A stretch of DNA of 64,000 nucleotides. Origin: Leifsonia sp. Root227. Its GTDB lineage: Bacteria; Actinomycetota; Actinomycetes; Actinomycetales; Microbacteriaceae. The stretch is from NCBI RefSeq assembly GCF_001428745.1, contig NZ_LMIO01000003.1:310001-374000 (forward strand), given 5' to 3'. Position numbers and translations under genes: made by a program. Below are positions 53,433-62,611 of this stretch, piece after piece. The first letter of the stretch is position 1, and the number at the start of each line of letters is the position of its first letter. Under the pieces are notes generated by a model. That model saw only the letters and a program-made list of their open reading frames with translations, searched no databases and had not been told where the DNA came from.

Positions 53433-53519
53433 AAGGACGCAACACCGCACGACCAGTGGATGCGGCCGGTCGCCACGCGCGACCGGCCGCAGCCACGACA
53501 CAGCAGGGACACGGACACG

Positions 53520-55403
53520 ATGGAGACGACAGCACCGATGACAACGGGGACAGCAGACACCGGCATTCTGGATGCGAAGGCCGGGAGCGCGGTCGGGAGC
53601 GCGGTCGAGAGCGCCGAATCGTCGCACGGGCGGCCCGGCCGGTTCGAGATCGGCGAGCACGACTTCCTGCTCGACGGTCAGCCGTTCCAGGTGATCTCGG
53701 GCGCTCTGCACTACTTCCGCGTGCATCCGGGGCAGTGGGCCGACCGCATCCACAAGGCCAGGCTGATGGGGCTCAACACCATCGAGACGTACGTGCCGTG
53801 GAACCTGCACGAGCCCGTCGATGGCAGGTGGACGGCGGAGGGCGGCCTCGACCTCGGCGCCTTCCTCGACGCCGTCGCCGCCGAGGGGATGCGCGCGATC
53901 GTCCGCCCTGGACCGTACATCTGCGCCGAGTGGGTCAACGGCGGCCTGCCTGCCTGGCTCACCGCAGAGCCAGGCGTCGGCATCCGGCGCAGTGAACCGC
54001 GCTACCTCGCAGCCGTCAGCCGCTACCTGCGCGAGGTGTACGCCATCGTCGCCCCGCGCCAGCTCGACAACGGCGGGCCCGTCGTGCTCGTGCAGATCGA
54101 GAACGAGTACGGCGCGTACGGCGACGATAAGGACTACCTGCGGGCGCTCGTCGACGTGACCCGCGCATCCGGGATCGTCGTGCCGCTGACCACGGTCGAC
54201 CAGCCGCAACCTTCGATGCTCGAGAACGGTTCCCTGCCGGAGCTGCACCGCACGGCGTCGTTCGGGTCGCGCGCCGTCGAGCGCCTTGCCACGCTGCGGG
54301 AGCACCAGCCGACGGGGCCGCTGATGTGCTCCGAGTTCTGGAACGGCTGGTTCGACCACTGGGGCGAATACCACCACATCACGTCGCCGGCGGATTCCGC
54401 GGCGGAACTGGATGCAGTGCTCGCGGCAGGCGCGTCGGTGAACCTCTACATGGTCCACGGCGGAACCAACTTCGGCTTCACGAACGGCGCCAATCACAAG
54501 GGCCACTACACGCCCATCGTGACGAGCTACGACTACGACGCCCCGCTCGACGAGGCAGGCAACCCGACGGCCAAGTACTGGGCGTTCAGGGAGACGATCG
54601 CCCGGCACGCGCCGGTGCCGGATGAGGTGCCCGCCGCTGCCGGTGCCGCTCCTGTCGTGTCCGGTGAGCTCGACGCTGTTGTCCCGCTGCACGCCGTCGA
54701 CGCGATCGTCGCGGCGCCTGTGCGCTCCGAGCAGCCGCCGACGATGGATGTGCTCGGTCACTACGGGCCGTTCGCGGTCTACCGCGCGTCCATCGACGCG
54801 GCAGCCGGTGCCGTGCTGACGGTCGGGGAGGTGCGCGACCGCGCGTGGGTGACCATCGATGGCGTTGCGGTCGGCAAGCTGGCCCGTGAGAACAAGGAGC
54901 GCGCGCTCGTGCTGCCAGGCGGCGGTGAGCTGAGCATCCTGATCGAGAACCAGGGCCGTGTCGACTACGGCACGCGCATCGGAGAGGCGAAGGGGCTGAT
55001 CGGGCCGGTCGCGGTGGACGGGCGCGAGGTGACGGGCTGGACGGTCGAGACGGTCGACGTGTCGTCGCTCTCGGCGATCGACGCTGTCGAGCGTGCGCTG
55101 GCGGCCGTGCGCGGCGACGGGGTCGAGGCGCTCGCCGGCCCGGTATTCGCTTCCGGCGCCTTCGACATCGACGAACCCGCCGACCTGTTCCTCGACACCA
55201 GCACCTGGGGCAAGGGCGCCGTCTGGATCAACGGCTTCTGCCTCGGCCGCTACTGGTCGCGCGGCCCCCAGTACACCCTCTATGTCCCTGCGCCGATCCT
55301 CACGGCTGGCAGCAACCGCATCCTGGTCCTCGAGCTCGAGGTCGCCACCGACTCCGCCGTGCGCTTCGTCGCGCAGCCGTCGCTCGGCCCGCTCGACCTC
55401 TAA
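53520..55403 (+). CDS. GH35 beta-galactosidase
   Basis: 627 aa from ATG 53520. A short Ala/Ser-rich start is followed by a GH35 catalytic barrel. The acid/base glutamate is E196 in QIENEYGAYG and the nucleophile is E272 in SEFWNGWFDHWG. The substrate pocket contains RPGPYICAEWVNGG and VHGGTNFGFTNGAN. The C-terminal third holds beta-sandwich domains. No signal peptide is seen, so it acts inside the cell on imported oligosaccharides. It completes the LacI-controlled operon and faces the arabinose genes. Confidence 0.93.
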   Translation: METTAPMTTGTADTGILDAKAGSAVGSAVESAESSHGRPGRFEIGEHDFLLDGQPFQVISGALHYFRVHPGQWADRIHKARLMGLNTIETYVPWNLHEPVDGRWTAEGGLDLGAFLDAVAAEGMRAIVRPGPYICAEWVNGGLPAWLTAEPGVGIRRSEPRYLAAVSRYLREVYAIVAPRQLDNGGPVVLVQIENEYGAYGDDKDYLRALVDVTRASGIVVPLTTVDQPQPSMLENGSLPELHRTASFGSRAVERLATLREHQPTGPLMCSEFWNGWFDHWGEYHHITSPADSAAELDAVLAAGASVNLYMVHGGTNFGFTNGANHKGHYTPIVTSYDYDAPLDEAGNPTAKYWAFRETIARHAPVPDEVPAAAGAAPVVSGELDAVVPLHAVDAIVAAPVRSEQPPTMDVLGHYGPFAVYRASIDAAAGAVLTVGEVRDRAWVTIDGVAVGKLARENKERALVLPGGGELSILIENQGRVDYGTRIGEAKGLIGPVAVDGREVTGWTVETVDVSSLSAIDAVERALAAVRGDGVEALAGPVFASGAFDIDEPADLFLDTSTWGKGAVWINGFCLGRYWSRGPQYTLYVPAPILTAGSNRILVLELEVATDSAVRFVAQPSLGPLDL

Positions 55404-55416
55404 CCGAACGCGGAGG

Positions 55417-55453
55417 CCTGGCCGCCGCCGCCGATGACAGGACGGCGGCCAGG
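55417..55453. terminator. Convergent hairpin between GH35 and araA
   Basis: Arms CCTGGCCGCCG (55417-55427) and CGGCGGCCAGG (55443-55453) form an 11-bp perfect stem with a 15-nt loop, between convergent genes. A bidirectional terminator is likely. Confidence 0.65.
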
Positions 55454-55489
55454 GGTCTGGGACGGCCCCGTCGAGGGCCGCGGGCGCGC

Positions 55490-57013
55490 CTAGAGGCCGC
55501 GGGCGAGACGGTAGTACGCGGCGTTCCAGCGGAGCGCGTCGGTGAAGGCGCGCAGCGTGGTCTGCTCGTCGATCACGAGAAGCTCCGTCTCCGCCATCTG
55601 CGCGAAGTCCTCGAACGCCTGCAGGCCGACCGCCGTCGACATCACCGTGTGGTGGGCGGCGCCCGCCTCCAGCCACGCCGTCGCCGACGTGGTGAAGTCC
55701 GGAGCAGGCCTCCACACGGCCCGGCCGACGGGCAGGTGCGGTAGCGGCGCGGTCGGCTCGACCACCTCGACGACGTTCGCCACCAGCCGGAACCGGTCGC
55801 GCATGTCCGAGAGCGCCACCACGACCGCGGGTCCAGGGTCGGCGGTGAAGACCAGCCGCACGGGGTCGTCCTTGCCGCCGATGCCCAGGGGATGCACCTC
55901 CAGCGTCGGCCGCGACGAGCTGAGCGCCGGGCTCACCTCCAGCATGTGCGCGCCGAGGATGCGCTCGTCGCCCGGCGTGAGGTCGTAGGTGTAGTCCTCC
56001 ATCAGGGAGGCGCCACCCGGCAGGCCGGCGCCCATCACGTTCGCGGCGCGCACTAGGATCGCGGTCTTCCAGTCGCCCTCCGCGCCGAAGCCATAGCCCT
56101 CCGCCATGAGCCGCTGCACCGCGAGCCCTGGGAGCTGCTTCAACGCGCCCAGGTCTTCGAAGCTCGTCGTGAACGCGCCGAAGCCGCCCGTCTCGAGGAA
56201 CGACCTCAGCCCGAGCTCGATGGCGGCGCCGTCGCGCAGCGATGCGTGCCTGTCGCCGCCGCGACGGAGCTCTGGCGCGACGTCGTACAGGTCCTCGTAC
56301 TCGGCGACCAGCGCATCCACGTCGGCGTCGGCCGCGGCGGCGACCGCCTCGGCGAGCTCGTTGACGCCCCAGGTGTTCACCTGCACGCCGAACCGCAGCT
56401 CCGCCTCCGTCTTGTCGCCCTCTGTGACGGCGACGTAGCGCATGTTGTCTCCGAACCTGGCGAGCTTCAGCGAACGGGTGGCCGCCCAGCCTGCTGCGGC
56501 GCGCATCCAGGTGCCGATGCGCTTCGTGACGGCCGGGCTCGATACGTGACCGACCACGGTCGTGCGCGCCACGCCGAGCCGCGACTGGATGTACCCGAAC
56601 TCGCGGTCGCCGTGCGCCGCCTGGTTGAGGTTCATGAAGTCGAAGTCGATTTCGCCCCACGGCAGTTCGACGTTCGCCTGGGTGTGGAAGTGCAGCAGCG
56701 GCGTCCGCAGCGCGTCGAGCCCGGCGATCCACATCTTCGCGGGGCTGAAGGTGTGCATCCACGCGATGAGGCCGATGACGGCGTCGTCGGCGTTCGCCTC
56801 CAGCGCGATGCGGCGGATGGCGTCCGCGTCGGTGAGCACGGGCTTCCACACCACGCGGACGGGCACAGCGGTGGACGCGGCGAGCTGGTCGGCGATGGCG
56901 CGCGACTGCTCGGCGACCTGAGCGAGCGTCTCCGGCCCGTAGAGGTGCTGGCTGCCAGTGAGGAACCAGACCTCGTAGTGGTCGAGGGTGGTGGCGAGCT
57001 GGGTGCTGGGCAT
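55490..57013 (-). CDS. araA: L-arabinose isomerase
   Basis: 507 aa from ATG 57013, sharing a base with the araD stop. The family landmarks are [13 protein letters not shown] at the N-terminus, [29 protein letters not shown] and [18 protein letters not shown] with metal-binding acidic residues. It converts L-arabinose to L-ribulose. It is the last gene of the kinase-araD-araA operon, whose organisation matches that of many actinobacteria. Confidence 0.97.
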   Translation of the reverse strand: MPSTQLATTLDHYEVWFLTGSQHLYGPETLAQVAEQSRAIADQLAASTAVPVRVVWKPVLTDADAIRRIALEANADDAVIGLIAWMHTFSPAKMWIAGLDALRTPLLHFHTQANVELPWGEIDFDFMNLNQAAHGDREFGYIQSRLGVARTTVVGHVSSPAVTKRIGTWMRAAAGWAATRSLKLARFGDNMRYVAVTEGDKTEAELRFGVQVNTWGVNELAEAVAAAADADVDALVAEYEDLYDVAPELRRGGDRHASLRDGAAIELGLRSFLETGGFGAFTTSFEDLGALKQLPGLAVQRLMAEGYGFGAEGDWKTAILVRAANVMGAGLPGGASLMEDYTYDLTPGDERILGAHMLEVSPALSSSRPTLEVHPLGIGGKDDPVRLVFTADPGPAVVVALSDMRDRFRLVANVVEVVEPTAPLPHLPVGRAVWRPAPDFTTSATAWLEAGAAHHTVMSTAVGLQAFEDFAQMAETELLVIDEQTTLRAFTDALRWNAAYYRLARGL

Positions 57014-57732
57014 CAGGAGAGAGATCCTTCCGGGTTCTGTCCGTAGACGTTCTGGTAGCGGTGGTAGAGCGCGTCGATGCCGGCGGCGGGGATGGGGACG
57101 AGCTCGCCGCCCTGCCGGGCGATGTGGACGGTGCGGGCGACGTCCTCGGTCATGACGGCCGCCTTGACGGCGTCGCGCGCATCCCTGCCGATGGTGAACA
57201 CGCCGTGGTTCTGCATCAGGACGGCGCGCGAGCGGTGCCCTCTCAGCGTGGAGACGATCCCGCGGCCGATCGAGTCGTCGCCGATGATCGCGAACGGCCC
57301 GACCGGGATGTCGCCGCCGAACTCGTCGGCCATCGCAGTGATGACGCAGGGGATCGGCTCCGCCCGCGCCGCCCACGCGGTGGCGTATGTCGAGTGGGTG
57401 TGGACGACTCCGCCGACCTCCGGCAGGTGGCGGTAGACGTACGCGTGGGCGGCGGTGTCGCTGGAGGGTGACCGGTCACATCCGACGGAATCCGGCACCA
57501 CCTCGCCGTCGAGCGTGCAGAGGATCATGTTCTCCGGCGCCAGATCGTCGTAGTCGACGCCGCTCGGCTTGATGACGAACAGCTCGGCGCCGGGGACGCG
57601 GGCGGAGATGTTGCCGCCGGTCCAGACGACCAGGCCGTTGCGGGTCAGCTCGGCGTGCAGCGCGGCGACCTGCTCGCGGACGGCGCGGATGGCCGGGGTG
57701 TCTGCGGTGTGCTGGCCGGGGGAGTCGGTCAC
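57013..57732 (-). CDS. araD: L-ribulose-5-phosphate 4-epimerase
   Basis: 239 aa from GTG 57732, overlapping the kinase stop by four bases. The class II aldolase fold shows the phosphate- and metal-binding elements: [43 protein letters not shown] (zinc histidines) and [10 protein letters not shown] with a third histidine. It forms D-xylulose 5-phosphate for the pentose phosphate pathway. An exact copy of the operon's operator palindrome lies inside this gene (57467-57481). Confidence 0.95.
   Translation of the reverse strand: MTDSPGQHTADTPAIRAVREQVAALHAELTRNGLVVWTGGNISARVPGAELFVIKPSGVDYDDLAPENMILCTLDGEVVPDSVGCDRSPSSDTAAHAYVYRHLPEVGGVVHTHSTYATAWAARAEPIPCVITAMADEFGGDIPVGPFAIIGDDSIGRGIVSTLRGHRSRAVLMQNHGVFTIGRDARDAVKAAVMTEDVARTVHIARQGGELVPIPAAGIDALYHRYQNVYGQNPEGSLS
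57467..57481 (-). promoter_or_regulatory. Intragenic copy of the ara operator
   Basis: On the minus strand GATGTGACCGGTCAC occurs at 57481-57467, exactly the 15 bases found in the operon promoter about 2 kb upstream. The 12-bp core is palindromic. It could serve as an auxiliary operator, although the bases also encode AraD residues. Confidence 0.5.
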
Positions 57733-59429
57733 GCTGCTGGTCCTTCCAGGGGGAGGGCGCCGACGGCGGCCCGCTCGATGGCGAGGCCGGCGTGGAAGCG
57801 GTCGAGGTAGGCGGCGAAGCCGGCGACGTCGTCCGGGTGCGGACGGACGGTGTCGAAGGTGAAGGTGCGGAAGACGCGCGTGCGCAGGTAGGTGTCGAGG
57901 TCGCCGGGGGAGGACGCGGTCGGTTCCGCGCCCGTCGTGCCTGTTGCGGCGCCGGTGTATGCCGCCAGCACGGCGATCCCCCACGCGCCGCCCTCGGAGG
58001 CCGTCTCGGAGACCGAGACCGGCGCATCCAGGGCCGCCGCCAGGAACCGCTGGGCGACCCCCTCGGTGCGGAACATGCCACCGTGGGCGAACATCCTGTC
58101 GAGTGCGACACCCTCCTCCGCGAGCACCCGCATCCCGAGTGCGAGCGTGCCGAACACGCCGTAGAGCTGAGCGCGCATGAAGTTGCCGAGGGTGAGGCGG
58201 CCATCCGGTGTGCGGACGACGAGCGGGCGACCCTCGGCGAGCCCGGCGATGGGCTCTCCGGCGAGCGTGTTGTACGCGAGCACTCCACCGGCGTCGCTGT
58301 CGCCGTCGAGCGCCTCCCGGAACAGGATGTCGTAGACGGCGTCGGCGTCGAGGGCCGTGCCTGCTGCTGCGGTGCCTGCGGCTGCGGCCCCTGCTGCTGC
58401 GGCGGAGAACCGGGCGAAGAGGCTCGCCCACGCCGCCAGCTCGCTCGCGCCGTTGTTGCAGTGCACCATCGCGACCTGATCGCCGGCCGGGGTGGCGACC
58501 AGGTCGAGCTCGCGGTGGAGTCCGGCGATGGGGTTCTCCAGCACGACCATCGCGAAGATGCTGGTGCCGGCGCTGACGTTGCCTGTGCGCGGGGCGACGG
58601 AGCCGGTGGCGACCATTCCGGTGCCTGCGTCGCCCTCCGGCGGGGCGAACACTGCCCCTGGCTGCAGGGCGCCCGTCGGATCGAGGAAGGATGCGCCCTC
58701 GGCGGTGAGCTCGCCGGCGCGCTCGCCGGCGACGAGCACCTCCGGCAGCAGCTCGGCGACGCTCCCGACAGGGAGGCGTGCGGCGGCCACCGTGTCGTAG
58801 CGGGCGACGAGGTCGGAGTCGTAGCTCTTCGTGGCGGGGTCGATGGGGAACATCCCGGATGCGTCGCCGACGCCGAGCACGTGGCGCCCGGTGAGCTGGC
58901 GGTGCACGTACCCGGCGAGCGTGCTCAGCGCATCCAGTCGCGGCAGGTGCGGCTCGCCGTCGAGGACGGCCTGGTGCAGGTGCGCGATCGACCAGCGCAA
59001 AGGGATGTTCTCACCGAACAGCTCGGTCAGCTCGGCGGCGGCCCGGCCGGTGGAGGTGTTGCGCCAGGTGCGGAACGGGGCGATGGCCGTGCCGTCGGCG
59101 TCGAGCGCGAGGTAGCCGTGCATCATGGCGGAGACACCGATGGTGCCGTACGTCGTGGGCCGCACGCCGTGGCGGCGCTCGGCGTCGGAGACGAGGTCGG
59201 CGTACGCGGCCTGCAGGCCGGTGCGGACGGCGTCGAGCGAGTACGTCCACGTGCGGTCGACGAACTCGTTCTCCCAGGCGTGCGAGCCGACGGCGAGCAC
59301 CAGGGACGGGTCGTCGGCGTCCACCAGGCAGGCCTTGATGCGCGTCGAGCCCAGCTCGATCCCGAGCGCGGTCCGCCCGCTCGCGATGGCAGCATCCCCG
59401 GGAACCGCTGCCGTCTCGTCGTCCGTCAT
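57729..59429 (-). CDS. Ribulokinase/xylulokinase-like FGGY carbohydrate kinase
   Basis: 566 aa from ATG 59429. The FGGY/actin-fold ATPase begins ALGIELGSTRIKACLVD, followed by TIGVSAMMHGYLALD and the FGGY-C motifs GNVSAGTSIFAMVV and FAHGGMFRTEGVAQRFLAAAL. As the first gene of the araD-araA operon it most likely phosphorylates L-ribulose. The sequence is of the actinobacterial type usually annotated as xylulokinase-like rather than classical AraB. It overlaps araD by four bases. Confidence 0.9.
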   Translation of the reverse strand: MTDDETAAVPGDAAIASGRTALGIELGSTRIKACLVDADDPSLVLAVGSHAWENEFVDRTWTYSLDAVRTGLQAAYADLVSDAERRHGVRPTTYGTIGVSAMMHGYLALDADGTAIAPFRTWRNTSTGRAAAELTELFGENIPLRWSIAHLHQAVLDGEPHLPRLDALSTLAGYVHRQLTGRHVLGVGDASGMFPIDPATKSYDSDLVARYDTVAAARLPVGSVAELLPEVLVAGERAGELTAEGASFLDPTGALQPGAVFAPPEGDAGTGMVATGSVAPRTGNVSAGTSIFAMVVLENPIAGLHRELDLVATPAGDQVAMVHCNNGASELAAWASLFARFSAAAAGAAAAGTAAAGTALDADAVYDILFREALDGDSDAGGVLAYNTLAGEPIAGLAEGRPLVVRTPDGRLTLGNFMRAQLYGVFGTLALGMRVLAEEGVALDRMFAHGGMFRTEGVAQRFLAAALDAPVSVSETASEGGAWGIAVLAAYTGAATGTTGAEPTASSPGDLDTYLRTRVFRTFTFDTVRPHPDDVAGFAAYLDRFHAGLAIERAAVGALPLEGPAA

Positions 59430-59447
59430 CCGTCTCCCTCACCCCAG

Positions 59448-59461
59448 TGTGACCGGTCACA
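59448..59461 (-). promoter_or_regulatory. Operator palindrome of the arabinose operon
   Basis: TGTGACCGGTCACA is a perfect 14-bp palindrome with a central CG step, 19 bases upstream of the kinase ATG. It is the right size for the LacI-family protein encoded just upstream, and its extended 15-bp form recurs inside araD. Confidence 0.75.
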
Positions 59462-59545
59462 TCGCCGCGCCCAGTATCGCCCGCCCCGTCCCCCGTTGTC
59501 AATCCGCCCCCCGCCCGGTCCAGCCCGGCCCCGCCCGCGAAGCCA

Positions 59546-59605
59546 TCGAGCCGGGAGTTGTGCACGCGACACGCCGGTGTCGTCCGTGCATAACTCCCGG
59601 CTCGA
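59546..59605 (-). terminator. Long hairpin directly after the second LacI gene
   Basis: Arms 59546-59566 and 59585-59605 pair over 21 bp with one G-T wobble, and the loop itself contains a 6-bp hairpin (59567-59572 with 59577-59582). The right arm ends one base before the lacI stop codon. It should terminate that gene and insulate the arabinose promoter. Confidence 0.8.
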
Positions 59606-60643
59606 CTATGCGGGGACGGTGGTGGAGGAGCGGGGGATGAGGGTGGGGGCGATCGGGGCCAGGGCGGTGGCGGCCGGGGTGGGCGGCGCGCCGTCGATCT
59701 CGGCGAGGAGGCGGGCGACGCAGCGGCGGCCGAGCTCGGCGAAGTCCTGGCGCACGGTCGTCAGCGGCGGTGCGAAGTACGCCGCCTCCGGGATGTCGTC
59801 GAAGCCGACGACGCTCACGTCCTCCGGAACCCTGCGGCCGGCCGAGCGCAGCGCGTGCAGCAGCCCGAGCGCCATCTGGTCGTTTGATGAGAACACGGCG
59901 GTCACGTCCCGCTCGGCTGCCCCGGCCAGCAGGGCGGCGCCGATCCTCGCTCCGGATGCGCTGGTCCAGTCGCCCGGCTCGGTCACGATCCCCTCCAGCC
60001 CGGCGGCCGCCAGCTCGGCGGTGAAGCCGCGCTGTCTCGCCGCGGCCTCGGCCCACTCCGGCGGGCCGGCGAGGTGCGCGATCCGCCGGTGGCCGAGGTC
60101 GAGCAGGTGCCGCACCGCGAGCCGCGCGCCGGCGACCTGGTCGACGAACACTCCGTCCCCTCCCGGGTCTTGCGAGCCGTGCAGCGTGACGAACGGGACG
60201 CCGACGGCCGCCGAGCGGAGCGCATCCACCACGGGACGCTCCGGTGCGACGACCACGATCCCGTCCACGGCCTGCGCCGCCAGGTGGTCGAGCGCCGCGT
60301 CGACCTCCTCCGCCGAGGTGTCTGCGACGTGCGCGATCGTCACGAAGTATCCCGCGGCGCGGGCGGCGTTCTCGACGGCATCGATGCTGCTCGCCGGGCC
60401 GAACAGGGTGGAGGCGGACGACGCCAGGATGCCAATCGTGGTCGATCGTGCCGTGCTGAGCATCCTCGCTGCCCGGTTGGGACGGAACCGCAGCTCTTCC
60501 ATGGCGGCGAGCACCCGCATCCTGGTCTCGTCGCGGATGCTGGGATGCTCGTTCATCACGCGCGACACGGTCTGCCGCGACACCCCGGCGACCCTGGCGA
60601 CGTCGCGGACGCCCGGTGCCCTGTTGCTGCCGTTGGTCTCCAC
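59606..60643 (-). CDS. LacI-family regulator of the arabinose operon
   Basis: 345 aa from GTG 60643, chosen so that the helix-turn-helix VRDVARVAGVSRQTVSRVMN begins near residue 12 as is usual; the frame is open to a TTG at 60706. The sensor domain carries the LacI/ribose-binding fold (VTAVFSSNDQMALGLLHALR, VSVVGFDDIPEAAYFAPPL). It lies directly upstream of the araB-like kinase-araD-araA operon, with the TGTGACCGGTCACA palindrome in between. It is probably an arabinose-responsive repressor. Confidence 0.9.
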   Translation of the reverse strand: METNGSNRAPGVRDVARVAGVSRQTVSRVMNEHPSIRDETRMRVLAAMEELRFRPNRAARMLSTARSTTIGILASSASTLFGPASSIDAVENAARAAGYFVTIAHVADTSAEEVDAALDHLAAQAVDGIVVVAPERPVVDALRSAAVGVPFVTLHGSQDPGGDGVFVDQVAGARLAVRHLLDLGHRRIAHLAGPPEWAEAAARQRGFTAELAAAGLEGIVTEPGDWTSASGARIGAALLAGAAERDVTAVFSSNDQMALGLLHALRSAGRRVPEDVSVVGFDDIPEAAYFAPPLTTVRQDFAELGRRCVARLLAEIDGAPPTPAATALAPIAPTLIPRSSTTVPA

Positions 60644-60713
60644 GGTGACCAGCGTATGCGGTCGTCCGGCCGCCCTCGCCTCTGCTGTTCGTCCCAGGCG
60701 TTCCAAAGGGTGG

Positions 60714-60732
60714 TTAGTGTAGCCTTACCTTA
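60714..60732 (+). promoter_or_regulatory. IdeR/DtxR-type iron box before the second SIP gene
   Basis: The 19-mer beginning TTAGTGTAGCCTTACCT agrees with TTAGGTTAGSCTAACCTAA at 15 of 19 positions. It is 64 bases upstream of the gene. It also lies next to the possible upstream TTG start of the divergent LacI gene. Confidence 0.66.
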
Positions 60733-60795
60733 GTCACGACGACCGATCTGCCCGATGGTCCGCTCAGCCCGACCACCCGATGAGGAAGGCGACCT

Positions 60796-61740
60796 GTGCC
60801 GCTGCTCGAACGCGAGAAGACCGACCGCCCCGGCTACCGTCCGTACCGCGCGACCGTCGTCGCCGTGCGGCCGCTCAGCCCGAGCTTCGTCAGGGTCACC
60901 TTCTCGTCCGACGCCTTCGACACCTTCGGCACCGACTGCCTCGACCAGCGCATCAAGATCGTCTTCCCCCTGCCGGACGGCAGCATCTCCGATCTCGGGA
61001 TGGACAGCGAAGAGGCCATGCTCGCCGGCGACTGGTACGACCGCTGGCGTGCGCTCCCCGACGAGCAGCGCAACCCGTTCCGCACATACACGGTCCGCGC
61101 TATCGACCAGGATGCGCGCCTCCTCGACGTCGATTTCGTTTCCCACGGCGACGGAGGCCCTGCCGCGCAGTGGCTCGCGGCCGCCGCACCCGGCGCTGAG
61201 GTCGTCGTCGTCGGTCCTGACGCCAGGAGCATCCACTGCGGTACGGGCATCGACTGGCGCCCTGGTGAAGCGAGCGACCTGCTGCTGGTCGGCGACGAGA
61301 CCGCCGCCCCCGCCATCTCCGCGATCCTGGAGTCGCTGCCGGCCGGGCGCCGCGCTCACGCGTACATCGAGGTCCCGGATGCGCGCGACGGCCTCCCGCT
61401 CGACCACCCGGCCGGATGCACGGTCACCTGGCTCGATCGCGCAGACGGCGACAACGGCTGCCGCCTGATCCCCGCCGTCGAGCAGTGGCTGGCCGCCCAC
61501 CCGGAGACCGTCGCCGCCGCCGCATCCACCACCCGAGTGCAGGAGCTGGACGACGTCGACATCGACGTAGAGACCCTGTGGGAGAGCCCGGAGCAGGCTG
61601 GAACGGGCTTCTACGCCTGGATCGCCGGCGAGTCCTCGACGGTCAAGACCCTGCGCAGGATGCTCGTCACCGGCAGCGGCATCGATCGCAGCCGCGTGGC
61701 CTTCATGGGCTACTGGCGGCTGGGGAAAGCGGAGTCCTAG
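60796..61740 (+). CDS. Siderophore-interacting (ferric reductase) protein, SIP family
   Basis: 314 aa from GTG 60796. The FAD-binding motif is FRTYTVRA (R-x-Y-T), followed by HGDGGPAAQWL and the NAD(P)H block VVVVGPDARS. The C-terminal SIP domain ends VAFMGYWRLGK. It is about 30 residues longer than the SIP at 39 kb, mainly around residues 70-85. Like that gene it is preceded by an iron box, and it would reductively release iron from siderophores. The end overlaps the convergent lepB stop by four bases. Confidence 0.93.
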   Translation: MPLLEREKTDRPGYRPYRATVVAVRPLSPSFVRVTFSSDAFDTFGTDCLDQRIKIVFPLPDGSISDLGMDSEEAMLAGDWYDRWRALPDEQRNPFRTYTVRAIDQDARLLDVDFVSHGDGGPAAQWLAAAAPGAEVVVVGPDARSIHCGTGIDWRPGEASDLLLVGDETAAPAISAILESLPAGRRAHAYIEVPDARDGLPLDHPAGCTVTWLDRADGDNGCRLIPAVEQWLAAHPETVAAAASTTRVQELDDVDIDVETLWESPEQAGTGFYAWIAGESSTVKTLRRMLVTGSGIDRSRVAFMGYWRLGKAES

Positions 61741-62471
61741 CCCCCGCTGCTCTGTTTGTCCGTCCCCGCGAACGTCTCCGGGTAGTTGCTGAGCCACGAC
61801 CAGTGGCTGAGCGGCCAGCTCACCACGAACGCGCGGCCGACCACGTCGTCGAGGGGCACGAAGCCCTTGCCTGGGTCGTCCATGTGGTAGCGGGAGTCGG
61901 CCGAGGAGTATCGATTGTCGCCCATCACCCAGATCTTGCCTGCCGGCACCGTCACCTCGAACGGCTTGGCGGAGACCGCCTGCACACCGGCGGGCAGCAG
62001 CACGTACGGCTCTTTCAATGGAACGCCGTTGACGCTCATCTGACCGAGCGCGTTGCAGCAGGTGATTTTGTCGCCCGGCAGGCCGATGACGCGCTTCACC
62101 AGGTGCTGGTCGCTGTCGGATGCGCCGAGGCCGACGAAGTCGAGGACGGCGCCGACCGCCTTCTGCAGCGGGTTCGCGGTGCTGGGGGCAGGCGCGGGGA
62201 GCCAGCCGCCCGGGTCTTTGAACACGACGACGTCGCCGCGCTGCAGGCCGAACAGTTTCGGCTGGAACTCGTTGACGATGATCCTGTCGTTGATCTGGAG
62301 CGTGTTCTCCATCGAGCCGGACGGGATGTAGAACGACCTGACCACGAACGTCTTGACCAGGAAAGACACCAGAACGGCGACCAGGAAGATGACGACGACA
62401 TCCCTGAGGAGCGTCTTCCAGGTCGACTTCTTAGCGCCGCGGCGCGTGGTGGCTGTGGTGCTTTCGGTCAC
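61737..62471 (-). CDS. lepB: Signal peptidase I
   Basis: 244 aa from GTG 62471. A single N-terminal membrane helix (~22-42) is followed by the catalytic serine S53 in YIPSGSMENTL and the general-base lysine K126 in LVKRVIGLPGD. The conserved GDNRYSSADSR block marks the C-terminal region. It removes signal peptides from exported proteins on the outer face of the membrane. The length is normal for actinobacterial LepB. It is convergent with the SIP gene, and divergent from the M23 peptidase gene. Confidence 0.95.
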   Translation of the reverse strand: MTESTTATTRRGAKKSTWKTLLRDVVVIFLVAVLVSFLVKTFVVRSFYIPSGSMENTLQINDRIIVNEFQPKLFGLQRGDVVVFKDPGGWLPAPAPSTANPLQKAVGAVLDFVGLGASDSDQHLVKRVIGLPGDKITCCNALGQMSVNGVPLKEPYVLLPAGVQAVSAKPFEVTVPAGKIWVMGDNRYSSADSRYHMDDPGKGFVPLDDVVGRAFVVSWPLSHWSWLSNYPETFAGTDKQSSGG

Positions 62472-62611
62472 AATCTTTCACCGTAGCGTGCCGACCCTGT
62501 GAGCTGCATCCGACTCCCCGTGCCCCCGCTTGGGGACCCTTGTGCGGTGCGCGCCCTGGTGAGACCATCAGAGCACGGGCGCGCCTCGTCGTACCGGCCG
62601 CCCGCGTGACG

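Noticed and set aside
52176..56849. An open frame of more than 1500 codons antisense to the importer, GH35 gene and running into araA
   Set aside because: The low-complexity translation crosses gene borders on both strands and is contradicted by clear families in the opposite frames.
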